Part shown: one piece after another, positions 1 through 7,729 of the stretch
Numbering within the stretch: position 1 is the stretch's first letter
Layout of the letters: every line of letters starts with the position of its first letter
Assembly (NCBI GenBank): GCA_011049095.1
Contig: DSDE01000368.1
Span: 1-17,673, forward strand
Source of the DNA: Fidelibacterota bacterium
GTDB taxonomy: Bacteria > Fidelibacterota > Fidelibacteria > Fidelibacterales > DSDE01
DNA: 17,673 bases
Direction of reading: 5' to 3'
The notes under the pieces: model-generated
What the model was told of the DNA's origin: nothing
Database searches by the model: none
The model's input: only the letters and a program-made list of their open reading frames with translations
Translations under genes and position numbers: made by a program

Positions 1-1
1 A

Positions 2-2770
2 TATGAATCTTCTTTTCCCCTGATATCTGATTATGCAGCAGAAAGAAAATCGCTGCAGCTTCCTCAGGGATTGCCGTCCTCCTGGGAGGCGGTGCAGCCA
101 GGCTCACCAGGCTTTCCAAATTCTCAAAACCTCCCGGAAATAGATTTGGCAATCAGAAATTTTTCGCTGACTCTCAACACTGAAAAGCAAATCGAAGGAG
201 CGCTTATCGCTGTCAATTTAGGTGAAGCAGCTGTCACGGACTTCCTTGCCCGAGCCTGGATTGATCTCAATCAAAACAGTGAACCCGACAGCGATGAAAC
301 CCAGTGGGAAAAAAACATAAGTCATACACTCTCCATTGGTGACACGCTTCAGATCATTTTTGAGCTTTCACCGCACCACTATGGTTCGCATCCGGTTATG
401 GCAGACTTACTTATCTCTGGCGATTCTCATTTGGAAAACAATGGCAGCCAAAATAATATTCATTTGCCCATTCCGAAAAATAGTTTGATAATCAACGAAT
501 TTATGCGGGAGCCTGGTGAAAGGCACGGCACAGAATATATTGAAGTCTATAATATCAGCGATAAATCTGTCAATCTTCAGGGGATTGCTGTTTCAGATAT
601 GACAGGAACAATTTACCTCGATTCGCTGCTGCTAATTCCCCCTGGAGAATATGGCGTTTTGGCTCAGACTGAAGCCATTTATCAGATTTTAGAAATGGAG
701 CGCCGATGCCTTATTCCCAAAAGTTGGCGCGTCCTAAACAACAGTGAGGACTTGATTCGCCTGGGCAATCCCGACGGCTGCCTAATAGATAGCCTTTTTT
801 ATGATGGCAAATGGAAGATCCCCCAGGATTTTGCTGCTGAACGAGTCAACCCTTATGCAATTTCCACGGCGCATGAAAACTGGGCTTCGGTGCAATATGG
901 TTCGCCGGGACTGCAAAACCCATCGCTGGCGCCTGAGCGGGCTCTCACTCTTTTAGAATGGCAAATTGAGAAGACCAGCTCAGACAGCCTGCTCCAAAAA
1001 ATCATCCTTCGCAACAGCGGGCTCACAGCTTTGGAGAATATCCAAGTGAACCTTTACCAGGACTTAAATTTCGATTCTGTGACAGTTTTCACCGAACTGA
1101 TACAAACGAAGTTTTTTCCCCAGACTATAGCGCCCGGTGATACATTGATTTCCAAATTTCAAGCTCGGCTCTTTGGCAGCGGCATTTATGATCTGTTTTT
1201 AGAATCCGATTTTTTTTCTGTAAGCCAGCCTGCCATTTTGCCATATCCGGAACCGGCACTTCTCATCAACGAGCTCATCCCCATTCCCAATGATGAAGCT
1301 GAATGGATGGAGCTTCTCAATATCAGTAGGCAGCCGGTTAACCTTCGGGGCTGGAAAATAGCCGACCCTTCAGGTAGCGCCACATTAAGCCAGAATCATT
1401 TTCTATTGGCTCCCGGAGAATATCTGCTGCTCTCCTCAACGGAAGACGTGCGGCATAATTATCCCGGTGCGCTAAATGCACAATTTTTACAAAGCATTTT
1501 GCCAAGCCAGAATAATGTCAGTGATCGCTTTTTTTTACTCCAGCCTGATGATATGATTGCCGATTCTGCAGTCTATGGCAGCCCGCAACTTCCAAAAAGC
1601 GGAATCAGTTTTGAACGCATTGATGAGCTGCATAGCGCCGGATGGGCGTATTCCATTGATTATTATGGCGCTACACCAGGCCGCGAAAACAGTATCTTTG
1701 CTAAAAAATATCAGCTCACAGTCAAGCCATTGACTCATACCGCCAAATTAACAGACAGTATTTTAACAATTTTCACCATCAACAGCGGCTACCGCAAGCT
1801 GGAAGCAGGTAATTTTATACTTCTCAATTATAAAAGTGAATTATTAACTGAAAAAATGTTTTCGGGTCTTTCTGTGGGAGACACCCTCATTTGGAATTTG
1901 GAAGCAAATCTGCTGAGCCCTGACGGCTGGAATGAATATTACGTCCAATTCACAAATCCACAACATTCACAATGGGACACACTAGGGCTGTTCAGAAGCT
2001 GGGAAACCGGTCCGCTCTTTCTCAATGAAGTTCATAGTGACCCAGAACCTGAACATCAGGGCGGCGAATTTCTTGAGTTTCGGCTCAGGAATTACCCGCT
2101 GGATCTGGGGGGATTTTCTTTGCATATTAATGCCCGCAAGCTCTTATTCCCAGAAACAGCATATTCCGAATATCTGCTCCTCAGCTCAGACAGCAGTTAT
2201 TTTCAGCTTGCTCCCGCAGGAACTTTCCAGAAAATGATGCTGCCAGCGCTGCCCAATGAAGGGGCAATTTACACAATTTGGGATGCCGCAGGAATGCTGA
2301 TAGATTCGCTGGACCTACGCTCACATAATGCACTGCAAAGTGGAGTCAGCCTGGAAAGGGCTGCCGACAGCGATTCAGAACAGTCGCCGGACCATTGGCA
2401 GCGAAACGTCTCTCAAGAAGGCTACACACCAGGCCGACCTAATAGTGTATTTTCACTTTTTACCGATGCAGATGGTATGCTAATCGAGCCGAGAATTTTC
2501 TCTGTGACCGATGCTGTGCCCATTCGTATCGTAGTCACCCACAGGTCTGCCCTGTCTCACGCCACTCTACGTATTTTTGATGTCAGCGGCCGATACTTGT
2601 TTCAGGCTCAACAGGGGGCTTTTCACACCAACCAGACCCTTTTTCTTTGGGATGGCAAAACCCGCTGGGGCAGCTACCCATCAAAGGGACTCTGTCTGCT
2701 TTATTGTGAAATCATCGATGCTGACGGCAAAAAAGGCATCTATAAAGGCAGCCTCGTCATCAAAGAATAA
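2..2770 (+). CDS. Lamin-tail-domain surface protein with FlgD-like C-terminus (5' truncated)
   Basis: Partial gene. The frame is open to the left edge, and the TTG at 71 is only an internal codon: the 23 codons before it (reading ...SDYAAERKSLQ...) continue the end of a repeat. At least four lamin-tail domain (LTD) units are visible. The first survives only as its tail (SSWEAVQPGSPGFPNS). The others begin at LIINEFMREP, LLINELIPIP and LFLNEVHSDP (about residues 138, 397 and 649 counted from position 71) and end in similar xxERx...W...GxTPGRxNS tails. CARDB/Ig-like spacer segments lie between them (for example NLGEAAVTDFLARAW). The last ~95 residues (RIFDVSGRYLF ... GLCLLYCEIIDADG) resemble the FlgD-like Ig module at the end of many FCB secreted proteins. 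It is most likely an exported cell-surface protein; function and ligand are unknown. No catalytic domain is visible in the part present. Gene order around it does not suggest an operon with the next gene, 126 bases away. Confidence 0.8.
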   Translation, partial: YESSFPLISDYAAERKSLQLPQGLPSSWEAVQPGSPGFPNSQNLPEIDLAIRNFSLTLNTEKQIEGALIAVNLGEAAVTDFLARAWIDLNQNSEPDSDETQWEKNISHTLSIGDTLQIIFELSPHHYGSHPVMADLLISGDSHLENNGSQNNIHLPIPKNSLIINEFMREPGERHGTEYIEVYNISDKSVNLQGIAVSDMTGTIYLDSLLLIPPGEYGVLAQTEAIYQILEMERRCLIPKSWRVLNNSEDLIRLGNPDGCLIDSLFYDGKWKIPQDFAAERVNPYAISTAHENWASVQYGSPGLQNPSLAPERALTLLEWQIEKTSSDSLLQKIILRNSGLTALENIQVNLYQDLNFDSVTVFTELIQTKFFPQTIAPGDTLISKFQARLFGSGIYDLFLESDFFSVSQPAILPYPEPALLINELIPIPNDEAEWMELLNISRQPVNLRGWKIADPSGSATLSQNHFLLAPGEYLLLSSTEDVRHNYPGALNAQFLQSILPSQNNVSDRFFLLQPDDMIADSAVYGSPQLPKSGISFERIDELHSAGWAYSIDYYGATPGRENSIFAKKYQLTVKPLTHTAKLTDSILTIFTINSGYRKLEAGNFILLNYKSELLTEKMFSGLSVGDTLIWNLEANLLSPDGWNEYYVQFTNPQHSQWDTLGLFRSWETGPLFLNEVHSDPEPEHQGGEFLEFRLRNYPLDLGGFSLHINARKLLFPETAYSEYLLLSSDSSYFQLAPAGTFQKMMLPALPNEGAIYTIWDAAGMLIDSLDLRSHNALQSGVSLERAADSDSEQSPDHWQRNVSQEGYTPGRPNSVFSLFTDADGMLIEPRIFSVTDAVPIRIVVTHRSALSHATLRIFDVSGRYLFQAQQGAFHTNQTLFLWDGKTRWGSYPSKGLCLLYCEIIDADGKKGIYKGSLVIKE

Positions 2771-2833
2771 AAAATTTGCTAAAAGCAAAAATTTGCGGTC
2801 TTGGAAAAGCTGAGGAATTCACCTAAATTCACT

Positions 2834-2862
2834 TTGTGAAAAAAGTAATTTTAACGGATAAA
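2834..2862 (+). promoter_or_regulatory. Possible sigma70-like promoter of the inositol-lipid genes
   Basis: TTGTGA at 2834-2839 (4/6 match to TTGACA), a 17-base spacer, and GATAAA at 2857-2862 (4/6 match to TATAAT). The perfect palindrome TTCAC-TTT-GTGAA at 2828-2840 covers the -35 element and could be an operator. It is a weak match and therefore tentative. Confidence 0.3.
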
Positions 2863-2885
2863 CAAAACGACACAACAAATTCGAT

Positions 2886-2890
2886 GGGAG
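2886..2890 (+). promoter_or_regulatory. Shine-Dalgarno site deciding the GTG start of ino1
   Basis: GGGAG six bases before the GTG at 2897. No better in-frame ATG lies nearby, so this site supports the GTG start. Confidence 0.6.
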
Positions 2891-2896
2891 CAAAAA

Positions 2897-4207
2897 GTGA
2901 AGATTCGTGAAAATTCTGGGAAGCTGGGTGTATTGATACCTGGTCTTGGTGCAGTGACCACAACCTTGATCGCCGGCGTAGATGCAATTTTGAAGGGGCG
3001 CAGCAGCGGGCTCGGCAGCCTGACACAGATGGGGAGAATCCGCCTGGGCAAGCGCACCGAAAACCGCAATCCCCTGGTGAAGGAATTTGTTCCTCTGGCA
3101 GAACTTTCGGACTTGGTTTTTGGCACCTGGGACCTTTTTGAAGATAATGCTTATGTAGCCGCAAAAAAAGCCGGCGTCCTGAGTGACAAAGACCTGGAAG
3201 CCGCCCGACCGGCACTGGAAAAAATCAAGCCTATGCCTGCGGTTTTTGATAAAAATTACGTAAAAAAACTTGATGGCGACTACATTAAGCGAGGTGAAAA
3301 CAAATATGATCTGGCGCTGCAGCTTATAGAAGAGATTCACAGATTCTCAAAAGAAAATTTGATTGCCCGCAATGTGATGATCTGGATTGCCAGCACCGAA
3401 ATCTATATTGAAGCCTCGGATGTTCACAAAAGTCTGGAAAAATTTGAAGCAGGCCTGAAAAGCAATAATCCCAATATTGCCCCGAGTATGATCTATGCCT
3501 ATGCAGCGCTGAAATCAGGCATTCCCTTCATTAATGGCGCACCCAATCTGACAGTGGATATACCGGCGATGCGGGAACTTGCTGACCTGATGAACATGCC
3601 TGTCTGCGGCAAAGATTTCAAAACCGGTCAGACTTTGATGAAAACTATCATCGCTCCCGGCCTGAAAGCCCGTATGCTGGGCGTACAGGGCTGGTTCAGC
3701 ACCAATATTCTAGGGAATCGTGATGGGGAGGTTCTGGATGATCCTGACTCATTCAAAACCAAAGAACTAAGTAAAAAAGGGTCGCTGGACTTCATTTTTC
3801 AGCCAGATGTCTATCCCGAGCTTTACAAAGACCTTTATCACAAAGTTAGAATCAATTATTACCCGCCACGGGGCGATGCTAAAGAGGGCTGGGATAATAT
3901 TGATATCTTTGGGTGGATGGGCTATCCGATGCAAATCAAAGTTGACTTTCTCTGCCGGGACTCTATTTTGGCAGCGCCAGTCGCTCTCGACCTGATTCTT
4001 TTCACCGATCTGGCGCAGCGAGCCGGAATGAAAGGCATCCAAGAGTGGCTTAGCTTCTATTTTAAATCACCTATGACAGCGCCGGGACTCTATCCGGAAC
4101 ATGATCTTTTCATTCAGCAGACCAAACTGAAAAACACCCTCCGCTGGATGATGGATGAGGAGCTAATCACACATCTCGGGACAGATTATTATGATGATTA
4201 TCAATAG
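2897..4207 (+). CDS. ino1: myo-inositol-1-phosphate synthase (inositol-3-phosphate synthase)
   Basis: Converts D-glucose 6-phosphate to 1D-myo-inositol 3-phosphate with internally recycled NAD+, the first committed step to inositol lipids; cytosolic. The 436 residues carry the landmarks of this family in order: an N-terminal dinucleotide-binding stretch (GVLIPGLGAVTTT, 11-23), MIWIASTEIY (161-170, equivalent to the LWTANTERY motif), INGAPNLTVDIPAM (212-225, equivalent to NGSPQNTFVPG), CGKDFKTGQTLMKT (237-250), FSTNILGNRDGEVL (267-280), FKTKELSKKG (286-295, with the lysines expected near the active site) and DSILAAPVALDL (355-366). The length is between the short archaeal and the ~520-residue eukaryotic enzymes. 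The first glycine-rich motif is GLGAVTT, not the eukaryotic GWGGNNG. It is followed after three bases by a CDP-alcohol phosphatidyltransferase, so the product is probably used for phosphatidylinositol-type lipid. The GTG start is supported by a Shine-Dalgarno site. Confidence 0.92.
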   Translation: MKIRENSGKLGVLIPGLGAVTTTLIAGVDAILKGRSSGLGSLTQMGRIRLGKRTENRNPLVKEFVPLAELSDLVFGTWDLFEDNAYVAAKKAGVLSDKDLEAARPALEKIKPMPAVFDKNYVKKLDGDYIKRGENKYDLALQLIEEIHRFSKENLIARNVMIWIASTEIYIEASDVHKSLEKFEAGLKSNNPNIAPSMIYAYAALKSGIPFINGAPNLTVDIPAMRELADLMNMPVCGKDFKTGQTLMKTIIAPGLKARMLGVQGWFSTNILGNRDGEVLDDPDSFKTKELSKKGSLDFIFQPDVYPELYKDLYHKVRINYYPPRGDAKEGWDNIDIFGWMGYPMQIKVDFLCRDSILAAPVALDLILFTDLAQRAGMKGIQEWLSFYFKSPMTAPGLYPEHDLFIQQTKLKNTLRWMMDEELITHLGTDYYDDYQ

Positions 4208-4210
4208 GTT

Positions 4211-4825
4211 ATGGGAATGAGCGGGCAGCGCGACCAATTCATAAAAGATTATTACAGCCGAATGGAAAAGCTGGTGATTGCCATTGGGCTAACCCGAATC
4301 AGCCCCAACACAATCTCAGCCATCGCCACAGTCCTCGGTTTTTTTGCAGCTTTTTTCTTTTTCACCAATCACACTTTTGCCGCAGGCGCTTTTTTGCTGA
4401 TGAGCGGGCTTCTCGACACAATGGATGGCACAGTTGCCAGACTCACAAAAAGAGCTTCTAAATTTGGCGCCATCATTGACTCCAGCCTCGATCGATACGT
4501 TGAGTTCAGCCTCTATTTGGGTATGCTCAATCTTTACCGCGACGACTGGATGTTTTACATTGTCTATGCTGCTATGGTGGGAAGCATCATGGTAAGCTAT
4601 GCCCGTGCCCGCGCCGCTTCTCTCGGCGTTAATGAGATTGTAGGACTGATGCAGCGGCCTGAACGGCTCATTCTCCTGGCTGCTGCCGCCATCATCAATG
4701 CCCCGGTTCATATGTGGCTGAATACGGACTGGACTTTGCGAGGCACCTTGCTCATTATTGCCATATTTAGTAATACCACGGCGCTACGCCGCATCTGGAT
4801 TGTGAAAAAAACGGGGATTTCCTGA
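4211..4825 (+). CDS. CDP-alcohol phosphatidyltransferase, probable phosphatidylinositol(-phosphate) synthase
   Basis: An integral membrane enzyme that transfers a phosphatidyl group from CDP-diacylglycerol to an alcohol. The complete family motif D-x2-D-G-x2-A-R-x8-G-x3-D-x3-D is present: D69, D72, G73, A76, R77, G86, D90, D94. There are about six hydrophobic segments in 204 residues (about 34-50, 54-70, 96-108, 112-128, 152-166, 177-190). The acceptor is inferred to be inositol or inositol phosphate from the inositol-phosphate synthase gene directly upstream and from the MQRPER stretch (147-152) seen in PI-phosphate and archaetidylinositol-phosphate synthases. No phosphatase for a PI-phosphate product lies in this window. 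The start is uncertain: ATG at 4211 or the in-frame ATG at 4217; neither has a strong Shine-Dalgarno site, so translation may be coupled to ino1. A distinct homologue (pgsA) lies at 11407-12045. Confidence 0.85.
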   Translation: MGMSGQRDQFIKDYYSRMEKLVIAIGLTRISPNTISAIATVLGFFAAFFFFTNHTFAAGAFLLMSGLLDTMDGTVARLTKRASKFGAIIDSSLDRYVEFSLYLGMLNLYRDDWMFYIVYAAMVGSIMVSYARARAASLGVNEIVGLMQRPERLILLAAAAIINAPVHMWLNTDWTLRGTLLIIAIFSNTTALRRIWIVKKTGIS

Positions 4826-4895
4826 GATTTTTGACCTGATGCTTGGATGAATAAATAATTATTTTTTAATTCCGACCATTTTGGTACGATTTATC

Positions 4896-4924
4896 TTGAC
4901 ACAGAGATATAGGTATCGTATTAT
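4896..4924 (+). promoter_or_regulatory. Consensus sigma70-type promoter with predicted leaderless start
   Basis: Perfect TTGACA at 4896-4901, a spacer of exactly 17 bases, and TATTAT at 4919-4924 (5/6 match to TATAAT). Seven bases after the -10 element is 4931, the A of the next gene's ATG. No Shine-Dalgarno sequence lies before that ATG (the preceding bases are TTATTCATCT). This is the best-matched promoter in the window. Confidence 0.6.
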
Positions 4925-4930
4925 TCATCT

Positions 4931-5143
4931 ATGGAAATATTACTGACAATTGGATTTTTTGGCATCATCTGGGGAATCATGGCCTTGTCTCCCTACTTTA
5001 TCCGCTCAGAGCAAAAAGGGGGGCAAGATTGTGAAACCGATACCAGCCTCGGCGGATGTGGCAGTTGCGGCTCGCAAGGAAGCTGCGGTTTATACCAGGC
5101 AGTTTCTCAGAAGCCAGGGCTGACAAAAATCAAAAAAATATAA
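4931..5143 (+). CDS. Small Cys-rich single-span membrane protein
   Basis: A 70-residue protein with one N-terminal membrane segment (about residues 3-23, ILLTIGFFGIIWGIMAL) and a short soluble tail with four cysteines, C34, C43, C46 and C52 (spacing C-x8-C-x2-C-x5-C, in a Gly/Ser-rich GGCGSCGSQGSCG context). It ends in a lysine-rich KIKKI tail. The layout (one helix, then a Cys cluster that could hold metal or Fe-S) recalls NqrM-type maturation factors and the FeoB-associated Cys-rich small proteins, but the sequence does not clearly match either and no nqr or feo gene is nearby. I therefore assign no function. A strong promoter directly upstream and family-like composition support it as a real gene. 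It is convergent with the namZ operon. Confidence 0.65.
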   Translation: MEILLTIGFFGIIWGIMALSPYFIRSEQKGGQDCETDTSLGGCGSCGSQGSCGLYQAVSQKPGLTKIKKI

Positions 5144-5178
5144 AGACGGGCCTCACGTGAAAAAGCAAATGGTCTTTA
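5131..5178 (-). terminator. Possible terminator of the cyclase-M48-namZ operon
   Basis: Read on the minus strand, TAAAGAC (5178-5172) can pair with GTCTTTA (5147-5141) across a 24-base loop, followed directly by TATTTTTTTG. The stem is only seven base pairs and the loop is long, so this is weak. It overlaps the 3' end of the convergent small gene. Confidence 0.3.
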
Positions 5179-5203
5179 AAACCAGAAATAATCTGATAAT
5201 ATC

Positions 5204-6454
5204 TTATTTATAAAGTAAATAGGCTTTGCTTTGATTGATAAATTCCTTCAGCTCATGCTGATATTTATCAACAATAAATTGCGCTGATTGATTGGCGGCG
5301 ATATCATCATAGAGGGAGCGGCTACCCCAAAGACGATTTATCCAGGTTTCGTTTCGCCAGGCAAAATGGTTGGGATAAAGCTCCTTGACGGCCACCAAAA
5401 GGTGAACGCCAAATAGAACCGGTCGAAAACAGTCCGGCTTAAGGGGTTTAATAGCCAGCCCGTTGACGGTTTCGTCTTTGTATATGGGATTCCAGCTCTT
5501 GCCGGGAATATCCTTCGGAATATAGCTGATGGCTTCCATTTTTAAGACATTGCCAAATTGGGGCGTCAGCTTATTAATGAGTTCATCCGGCTTAATATAG
5601 GGCGCTCCAAACCAAATAAAGGCATTGTCTGTGCCGCGACCTTCATTCACATTATAAGCTTCTAAAAGACAAAGTCCTGGATAGTTATAGGCCGATTCTA
5701 TAGTGGCCAGATTGGGTGAAGGCGCTATCCATTTCAAATCGGTTTGATGCCAGAAAAGCTCTCTATTCCAGCCCTTCATCGGAATTACTGTCAGCTTCAG
5801 GTTCAGCTCTGCTTTGTTGAACCATTTTTCGCCGACTATCATTTTGGCTAGCTCACCCACAGTCATTCCATGCTGAATTGGTATAGGATACATGCCCACA
5901 AAAGAGCGAAAATCCATATCCAAAACTGGCCCGTCTGTGTAGCCAGAGAGAGGATTAGGCCGGTCCAGCACAAAAAATTCGATGCCGGCTTCGGCGGCTG
6001 CCTCCATAGCCAGTCCCATAGTAGAGATATAAGTATAAAACCGTGCACCCACATCCTGGATATCAAATATCAGCAGATCAATTTCCTGGAGCATCTCCTG
6101 GGATGGTTTACGAACCTTTCCATAGATACTGACAATGGGAATGCCTGTTTCAGGATCGAGATTATCCTCAATATGCAAACCAGCGGCAGCTTCTCCTCTG
6201 AAGCCATGCTCCGGTGCAAATATCGTTTTCACAGTCACATTGGGGTTTTTATGCAGAAGATCCACCAGATGCTCTCCGCTGCGGCTGACAGCTGTATGAT
6301 TTGTGATGATACCCACTGTTTTTCCACTAAATGCTTTGAAATTTTCCGCTGCGAGAATGTCTAGACCTGTCTGAACCGTAGTTGCTTGATCACAGTTGGA
6401 AAAAAGAACCGCCAGACTCAGGAGCATCATTCTTTTTAAATATTTATTTGCCAT
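5204..6454 (-). CDS. namZ: NamZ-type exo-beta-N-acetylmuramidase (DUF1343, GH171), lipoprotein-like
   Basis: Predicted to release terminal MurNAc from the non-reducing ends of peptidoglycan fragments, as shown for Bacillus subtilis NamZ. The whole 416-residue protein matches DUF1343: GIITNHTAV (48-56), APEHGFRG (80-87), FDIQDVGARFYTY (130-142), VLDRPNPLSG (162-171), IPIQHGMTVGEL (191-202), APSPN (246-250) and LLEAYNVNEGRGTDN (265-279). The N-terminus is a signal peptide ending in LFSNC, with C21 as the probable lipidated cysteine; Asn at -1 is atypical for a lipobox. I chose the ATG at 6454 because GGTGAG precedes it by four bases; the open frame extends four codons further to a TTG at 6466. 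It lies five bases after the M48 protease gene and is probably the last gene of that operon. It probably acts in the periplasm, anchored to a membrane. Confidence 0.85.
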   Translation of the reverse strand: MANKYLKRMMLLSLAVLFSNCDQATTVQTGLDILAAENFKAFSGKTVGIITNHTAVSRSGEHLVDLLHKNPNVTVKTIFAPEHGFRGEAAAGLHIEDNLDPETGIPIVSIYGKVRKPSQEMLQEIDLLIFDIQDVGARFYTYISTMGLAMEAAAEAGIEFFVLDRPNPLSGYTDGPVLDMDFRSFVGMYPIPIQHGMTVGELAKMIVGEKWFNKAELNLKLTVIPMKGWNRELFWHQTDLKWIAPSPNLATIESAYNYPGLCLLEAYNVNEGRGTDNAFIWFGAPYIKPDELINKLTPQFGNVLKMEAISYIPKDIPGKSWNPIYKDETVNGLAIKPLKPDCFRPVLFGVHLLVAVKELYPNHFAWRNETWINRLWGSRSLYDDIAANQSAQFIVDKYQHELKEFINQSKAYLLYK

Positions 6455-6459
6455 ATATC

Positions 6460-7719
6460 TCACCAAGCCAGTTGTTGATAGCGTTTGGTAAATTTTTCAT
6501 ATTGCTTCATATTGCGGCGCAGCTCTTCAGCATAGTATTCTTCCATATCTTTAATTCGCTTGCTAAAAGAAAAAGGAAACCAGTGGCTTGCTTTTGTATC
6601 ATCACCATCCCGAGTGGCAAATTTCCCAAGACGATGCATAAGGTCCACCATTCCACGGGGATCATAGCCAGCGCGTATGGCATATTCGACGCCGCGAATA
6701 TCTGCTTCCGCCTCATATCTGTCAGAATGCCCTTTGATAGCCCGCTCATAAAGCTCAGCGCTAACAGCTTCCAGGTCAGCCTCGGCAGCTTCCCATTTTT
6801 CATCCTGCTCATGACCCATTTCCGCTTCAAATTCTTTAAAATCGTCGTCGGCCATATCAAAATGGCTTGCCGCCCGAACATTCGGTTTCCGTCGGGCACT
6901 CTCCTGCACACCATGTCCCAGGCTGATGTGTGCTAGCTCATGACCAATAAGACAAGCCAGCTCGTGCTCGCTCTGAATCTGTTTAAGCATAGCTGTAGAA
7001 ATCAAGATAAGCCCTGCTGGTGTGGCATTGGCAAAAATATCGTCGGTTTTGACAATATACACCGTGATTGGCAAATCATAGTACTCACTGCTCTCGACGA
7101 TCAACTGCGCCACATTATTGACGTAGCGGATTTTGTTCATATCGCTTTCGAGACCAGGCGCTGCCAGACGAGCAGCTATATAAACACTTGCAGCCACCAT
7201 AGTCTGGTCCACATTATATCGCTTGGCATAGTCCAACCGCGTTTTACGCAGAAATTTTCTATGACTCCAGCGAGCTCTTGTAAAAGTCTCAGCTTTAAAT
7301 TGCTCATAGTCCCGGCCATTTACATAGCGGCGAAAAGGTTTGTGTGCCAGCGACTGATTCAGCTCCTTGCTAACTAATTTTGTTTCAAAAAATCCTTTAA
7401 CAGCAGCGCTGACAATCAGTTTATCAACATTAATATCAACCACTTCGCCGGCGATCAAATCAAAATTGATGCGGTTTTGTGTCACCTCAAAAGCCGATTT
7501 GGGCACATAGCCCACCTGCTTGGAACGGGCTTCCACTTTTACCCAGAAATCATCATCCTGTAGAATCTTCACATCATCACCACTCTGAAGCACAGCCAGC
7601 ACAGGGAAAAAAGCGCCGGCGCCTTCCCGCAGCGAAATATTATCATTTCGAATCACATCAGCCGACAGAAAACCCGCCAACAGCAATCCCATCGTCAGAA
7701 TAAACATACGCTTCTTCAT
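6460..7719 (-). CDS. Secreted SH3-domain M48 family zinc metalloprotease
   Basis: A 419-residue exported protease. The signal peptide is MKKRMFILTMGLLLAGFLSA (1-20), probably cleaved before D21. A bacterial SH3-like domain follows at about 22-80 (LREGAGAFFPVLAVLQSGD ... GYVPKSAF). The M48 catalytic domain has the zinc motif HELAH (260-264) and a third ligand, probably E336, in the E-x-x-A-D motif before GVEYAIRAGYDPRG. Between these lies an unusually acidic stretch (about 288-327). It resembles periplasmic BepA/YfgC-like quality-control proteases but has an SH3 domain and no TPR. I chose the start at 7719, the second ATG: GAGGA precedes it by five bases and it yields a clean signal peptide. 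The upstream in-frame ATG at 7731 overlaps the stop of the cyclase gene. Its stop is five bases before namZ. SH3 domains of this kind often bind peptidoglycan, which would fit the neighbour. Confidence 0.85.
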   Translation of the reverse strand: MKKRMFILTMGLLLAGFLSADVIRNDNISLREGAGAFFPVLAVLQSGDDVKILQDDDFWVKVEARSKQVGYVPKSAFEVTQNRINFDLIAGEVVDINVDKLIVSAAVKGFFETKLVSKELNQSLAHKPFRRYVNGRDYEQFKAETFTRARWSHRKFLRKTRLDYAKRYNVDQTMVAASVYIAARLAAPGLESDMNKIRYVNNVAQLIVESSEYYDLPITVYIVKTDDIFANATPAGLILISTAMLKQIQSEHELACLIGHELAHISLGHGVQESARRKPNVRAASHFDMADDDFKEFEAEMGHEQDEKWEAAEADLEAVSAELYERAIKGHSDRYEAEADIRGVEYAIRAGYDPRGMVDLMHRLGKFATRDGDDTKASHWFPFSFSKRIKDMEEYYAEELRRNMKQYEKFTKRYQQLAW

Positions 7720-7724
7720 ACCAA

Positions 7725-7729
7725 TCCTC
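7725..7729 (-). promoter_or_regulatory. Shine-Dalgarno site deciding the M48 protease start
   Basis: GAGGA on the minus strand, five bases before the ATG at 7719. It overlaps the stop codon of the cyclase gene, so translation of the two genes is likely coupled. Confidence 0.55.

Noticed and set aside
2775..2789. TTTGCT-AAA-AGCAAA hairpin after the LTD gene as a terminator
   Set aside because: The stem is AT-rich and short, and no T run follows on the plus strand.
2819..3340. Minus-strand open frames opposite the start of ino1
   Set aside because: Shadows of the ino1 coding sequence, Cys/Arg-rich and without family features.
6382..6936. A 184-codon plus-strand open frame across the M48 and namZ genes
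   Set aside because: It is antisense to two well-supported genes and shows no domain or Shine-Dalgarno site.
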